From Phoronis australis (taxonomy: Eukaryota > Phoronida > Phoronidae): a stretch of 32,639 nt of DNA. The notes under the pieces were generated by a model. That model was not told the origin of the DNA. It did not search any database and worked only from the letters and a program-made list of their open reading frames with translations. Positions 29,201 to 32,639 of the stretch are shown here, in pieces. The stretch is from contig NMRA01001247.1 in assembly GCA_002633005.1 (NCBI GenBank), positions 1-32,639 of the forward strand, written 5' to 3'. Position 1 is the first letter of the stretch; every line of letters begins with the position of its first letter. Both the position numbers and the translations under genes were made by a program.

Positions 29201-31476
29201 CAAAAAGAATATGTATCAAAGCGGACCAAGATGCGGAGAGCATACAGTTCATGAGAGTTAAAATGTCTTGCAAATTAATTTATTGCATGAACTGGACATA
29301 TTTATTCCCGGTCCTTAACAATACTGCTAATAATTTACACCAGTTAATGTAATTTTTGGTCCTTAAAGGGATAGTTACTTTGATATTTCTCTTTTCCAAC
29401 CACTTGATAATGCTGGCGCTGATTTCTTCCACCGGTCGGTCATCCTCCTTCTCGTGAATCAAACCTTCGTCGTTGTACTCGTCAATGATTCCTAAGAATT
29501 TCATCTTTGCACACCAGTAACTATTCACTTCGTTTTTCGGTACCAAGACACATAATGATTTCAGTCCCATCTTCTTTAAAGTTACCCATACAGAGTTAGT
29601 CAGCTCGGTTTCGTTGGTAACAAGCATACGATTACATATACAAAGAAGAGATTTTTCTGCGAGAGGCCCATGTGGCGTGTATTCTACAGGTGAAATCCTA
29701 AAATGAAACAGAACCAATAATTAAAGGAAAATACGACCCAAAAACAGCCTAGATCGAGTAGTTCCAATCGATAACAGCAAGTACAACTCTAGTACCTGAC
29801 ACAAGAAGGCAGACGGAGGTGTTGAAATTAACCAATAACGTCAGAGGTTCGAACACAGTCTGTTCAGCAGTTCACAACACGCCTACTGGTCAGCTTTTAG
29901 CCCTCCATGAATTCATCGTTTTACACCAATAAATCATCAAAATTCGATGTAAAACCCTTACAAGTACATCGAGATCATAGCTGTGTGTTGTAATTTTAGA
30001 CTTGGCAGTTTTTTCAGTTCTAAACACACAAAACGTTTGTTATCCCGGCCAGTGGCTCGGAACCCAAGTCAGGCCCATCGCGACCGGACTGAAGGCATCA
30101 CGAACATAAACCAGCCAAAGTTGGAAACTAAACTTCCAGGCACAAAAAGTCTATACTAGTGAGCCAAAGAAATAATGATCACGTGATTGTTTTGGTGAAT
30201 TAGCCGCTAAAATGAAAATCTACTTACTAGCTCGTCGTGGGCCGCAAAGTCATAGGTTACCCTTACTGAGAGCCGTCAGGGTAAAAGTTGTACAGTAACA
30301 ATAATTCGAATAATGTATAATTCATGATTATATAAATAAAGATTCCCCTGACATCTGACAATAGGAGATAAAATTGCCCGGTCAATTAGCTTATTGCATT
30401 TAAAGCCAGTAACGCAGTGATTTATTCATTGCTGGCTTCTCAAAACATTTGCACTCACGAACACTCCAAGGCAAAACAAGTTGTATCTAATGAGACAGAC
30501 TTTGTTTCAATTTTATATAAGTATTGGTTGGCGAGAGAAACTGGTAGCACAATAATAAAAGTCAACGTGCCAATATGCAATTCCGACTTAGACGAGTGCT
30601 CATTCGACGAAGACTTCACATGTTGATCGTTAGGTTTCACAGGTTATCAGTTCAAACCGGAATGCACTGATCAAGAAATACTAGAGGTCCATGAACGTGC
30701 ACAGGCTACGGAACATTTGTATAGTTTCCGAAAACCGCTTGACTGACTTGTCATGTTGTCACGATAATGGAAACGACTGACGCTTGCGTTTGCTGCCACG
30801 AAATTCCGCAAGTGAAACGCCTTCTTGGAGCAAATCAGATGTGTCTCACGGACTGTCTTGGCTTTGCATCGCATCTAAACAGAGGTAGGCTTACGACGTT
30901 CGGCTGAGAAAAAGAACTGGCGAAAACACCCTACACCCAGAGGTTCAAACAGAAGTCTGACGAATGAGTCAGTCATCAAACAGGTTATTTAAAACGTTAT
31001 GATGTCACCCCTTGAATAAATTGTAATTGTTCATGTTTTAATGGCCAACTACAATTCTCCATAATCAAAAACCAATCAACAGCTGATCCGCGTTTCTTTG
31101 CCTCCTGCCTGTCGAACGCAAATACACTAGGCACAACATCTGACTTAAGCCTTAGTCTCTGTTTCCATGCGCGCACCCAGCCTTCAATATGGGGGACCTT
31201 TTGGTAACAAAAAAGCGGGCGGACTAAAAAAAATATAAAAACGAGAGCATCTCTGTGAATTGCGCGTTTGCGCATGTTTAATCGATTTATTCCTCATTTT
31301 CTCGGACCTTTTGTCTCTCTGAGGCGGACCTTTTTGCCCACTTCGCCAAATGGGGGCCAAATAACTCTTAGCAAAAACAGCTTTATGAAATTGCAAATTC
31401 TATCGAATCAGACTTCTCTGCGAGCCTTCGTTTTGTTGTTGTTACAGTTTGAGCACCCAGGCAGATCTACTTACAT
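25515..31476 (-). CDS. ATP-grasp amino-acid/dipeptide ligase, copy B (carnosine synthase-like)
   Basis: Spliced on the minus strand: 31476-31475, 29697-29379, 28565-28407, 28023-27805, 26213-25515, about 465 residues. Exon lengths, phases and splice signals match copy A exactly. Start: the leader ends AT before GTAAGT and exon 2 starts with G, giving a split ATG. Core motifs are intact: MKPACGSGAVG (exon 4), MEYLQGIKYEVE, YNVEF and LEINPRPG (exon 5). Differences from A include LGIPG to LDIPG, NARPG to NPRPG, and HAGPAPLPYFWGTSW to QRGAAPLPYFWDTSY in the probable substrate loop, so the substrate may differ. NPRPG is the commoner form in such ligases. Both copies look functional. Intron 4 holds a repeat array absent from A, and intron 1 is 1.8 kb. 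Confidence 0.85.
26400..27600. repeat. About 140-bp tandem array with CTCF-like motifs, intron 4 of copy B
   Basis: Eight versions of CCACTAnnnGGCGC occur at 26460, 26603, 26749, 26900, 27040, 27187, 27305 and 27449, spaced roughly 118-152 bp. Longer similarity shows a higher-order period near 410-440 bp (26597, 27034, 27443), as if three 140-bp units were copied as a block. Best matches to the known CTCF core are CCACTAGTTGGCGC and CCAATAGATGGCGC. Copy A has no such array. The right edge is GC-rich with GGCGGACGCCGTACGGACGC near 27576. It may itself be a mobile element. Confidence 0.7.
27805..28023 (-). CDS. Copy B exon 4: ATP-binding lobe
   Basis: A 219-nt exon encoding YGVPSYSV through the MKPACGSGAVGC loop, with donor GTAAGC. 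Only 2 of 73 residues differ from A, both at the 3' end outside the identical block 27849-28106. Confidence 0.85.
28407..28565 (-). CDS. Copy B exon 3
   Basis: A 159-nt exon between CTACCGCTAG and GTGAGA, phase 0. It reads FFGDFSSMVGAYLCEKLDIPG; the Asp replaces the Gly usual in LG.PG, a conservative-looking helix cap change that probably does not abolish the fold. Confidence 0.82.
29379..29697 (-). CDS. Copy B exon 2: N-terminal domain
   Basis: A 319-nt exon after TTCATTTTAG and before GTAACT. About 11 of 106 residues differ from copy A. The VLVPKNE and GIIDEYNDEGLIHEK segments are conserved. Confidence 0.8.
29720..31380. other. Enlarged intron 1 of copy B
   Basis: Most of this 1.78-kb intron has no match in copy A (intron of 526 bp). 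Besides the plus-strand frame at 30390-30743, I see GCGGACC-rich short repeats around 31190-31350 (AAAGCGGGCGGAC, GGACCTTTTGTC, GCGGACCTTTTTG). No inverted repeats bounding the extra DNA were found by eye. Confidence 0.4.
30390..30743 (+). pseudogene. Interrupted frame with EGF-like ending
   Basis: A plus-strand frame reads from 30390 to 30743 with a single TGA at 30624-30626. Around the stop it gives SDLDECSFDEDFTC, then SLGFTGYQFKPECTD. Asp-x-Asp-Glu-Cys followed by G-F-x-G-Y and a final C-T-D is how calcium-binding EGF repeats start and finish, but the middle cysteines are missing. It may be the remnant of an EGF exon, or coincidence. It lies antisense inside copy B intron 1. Confidence 0.25.
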
Positions 31477-31556
31477 GTTTATGATTAGATATCCGGTCTA
31501 AGCACTCAGTCGGCAGATAGACAATTATGTCCACAAGATTGTTGTCCAGTGGTTAA
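31475..31556 (-). other. Copy B leader exon ending in split start codon
   Basis: Preceded by a strong acceptor-like CTTTCTTTCATTTCACAG (AG at 31558-31557) and followed by GTAAGT, so an 82-nt internal leader exon is plausible, with another leader exon further upstream. The frame that joins exon 2 has a TAG shortly before the end, so translation must begin at the split AT^G. Confidence 0.5.
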
Positions 31557-31679
31557 CTGTGAAATGAAAGAAAGCAATGAAACATCAAGATTTATTGCCC
31601 AGCATAATTTCATGTACGAGACCCCTATGCCCCTATGCTGAATTTTAACATATATGACAATGATTGCTTCAATATTGAA

Positions 31680-32230
31680 AGCAGCCGTCGGACGCTGTGC
31701 AGCCGAGGCTTGTAAGCCACGCATTCGGGCCCGATCGAACTGGTGGAGACAGCGCGGACGAGGCCCGTAAGCCACGCAGGAAAAGGCCGAGCTGACGGAG
31801 GCAGCGCGCAGACGAGGCCCGTAATTAAGCCACGCAAGCAGGACAGGGCAAGCCGTCGGAGGCAGCAGGGCCAAGGCCCGTAAGCCACGCAGGTGGGACA
31901 GGCCAAACCGTCAGAGGCACTAGAGCGCGTCCGTGACCCTAAGCCGTGCAGGCGGGGCAAGCGGCGGAGCCGTCGGATGCAGCGCGTCGTTGGTCCGTTA
32001 GCCACGCAGGCGGGACAGGCCAAGCAGCTAGAGTCAGCGCCATCGATCACGTGTAGCTGGCGGGACAGGCTGAGCTACCGGGGGCAGTGTGGCCGAGGCC
32101 GTGAGGTACGTGGGCGGGACAGCCCGGAGGTACATTTAAGCCTCGGTCAAGCGGCCGAAGGCAAAGCCGACGGAGATCGACGGCTGGAGGCGGGCCTCGG
32201 CCAGGAGGTCGAAGGCAGCACCGAAGAGGA
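31680..32230. repeat. GC-rich minisatellite, about 55-60 bp units
   Basis: A motif GCCCGTAAGCCACGCAGG with following GGGACAGGCCAAGCCGTCGGAGGCAG variants recurs near 31711, 31766, 31821, 31880, 31940, 31997, 32050 and 32100, giving eight to ten diverged units. GC content is far above the rest of the window. Overlapping frames on both strands (31506-31874, 31625-32050, 31893-32309) are products of the repeat and show no domain. It lies just upstream of the copy B leader exon, so it could include promoter sequence, but no defined motif supports that. Confidence 0.85.
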
Positions 32231-32639
32231 CGTTAAGTGCTTGTCCACGAGAGCACCAGCCATTCAGCGACAATGTGGGGGTCAGCCGCTTTTCAAATTT
32301 GACGCCTAGGTAGTCCTATGGAATCTATAAACAATCATTGGTAAATGTCAGACGATAGTCTGTGTGGGTTTGTTTAAAAGGTAGCTATGCTTTGAAGTTG
32401 TGCGTAGATGGAGAGTGAATAATCAAATCCAGTAATTAATTTATTATATGATAACCCCTAATTAGACAAATGAAACCTATTGTTAATTAAGTAATCAACT
32501 ACAAAGAGAAACTACGCTAGCGCCCTCTTAAAAGATTACTTTAATCAAACAACCAAATGATCAAATGTCTTATCTGCTTTCCAAGCTAGGGCTCTCCACT
32601 TGTTGGATGTCTGTCCTGTTGGTGAATCTTCGAACTACA
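32231..32639. other. Right flank, no gene seen
   Basis: AT-rich sequence with several TTAATTAA-like stretches around 32430-32490. No reading frame or repeat recognised. Confidence 0.45.

Noticed and set aside
31506-32309. Overlapping frames of 122-141 codons on both strands
   Set aside because: Produced by the GC-rich tandem repeat; no domain, and opposite strands are equally open.

Overview
The window looks like metazoan nuclear DNA: short coding exons with GT-AG introns, AT-rich spacers, many non-autonomous DNA transposons, microsatellites and minisatellites, and no bacterial-style operons. Repeat style and an expanded family of ATP-grasp ligases suggest a marine invertebrate, possibly a lancelet-like deuterostome, but I cannot fix the species from sequence alone.

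The core is a direct tandem duplication of one minus-strand gene for an ATP-grasp amino-acid or dipeptide ligase, related by fold and motifs to the carnosine synthase group. Copy A occupies about 4008-11796 and copy B about 25515-31476. Each has four coding exons of identical length in both copies (319, 159, 219 and 699 nt), all joined in phase, plus a 5' leader exon that supplies only the start codon. In copy B, and probably in A, that ATG is split by the first intron (AT^G). Homology between copies runs from about 3440 to 11930 and from about 24935 to 31605, so flanks and introns were duplicated too. Proteins are roughly 90 percent identical by eye, but a 258-bp block over exon 4 and adjacent intron is base-for-base identical (recent gene conversion or an assembly join; an N sits at its edge in A).

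Introns of the two copies diverged by insertion. Copy A has a 1.7-kb element with long terminal inverted repeats and a 7-bp target duplication in intron 2, and a 2.5-kb foldback element in intron 4 flanked by a direct duplication of about 100 bp. Copy B has instead an array of about 140-bp repeats in intron 4, each carrying a CTCF-like CCACTA..GGCGC motif, and a longer intron 1.

The 13-kb spacer between the genes (11930-24935) holds a GT microsatellite, a degenerate THAP zinc-finger fragment, an unrecognised exon-like frame, several MITEs, a second foldback element (16775-19990) with about 300-bp tandem units in its arms, and a composite element (20338-24428) with two 1-kb direct-repeat halves around a broken cysteine-rich CXC-type reading frame. 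The left 3.2 kb has only weak reading frames. The right end has a GC-rich minisatellite of about 55-60 bp units (31680-32230). I found no credible tRNA, rRNA or CRISPR.
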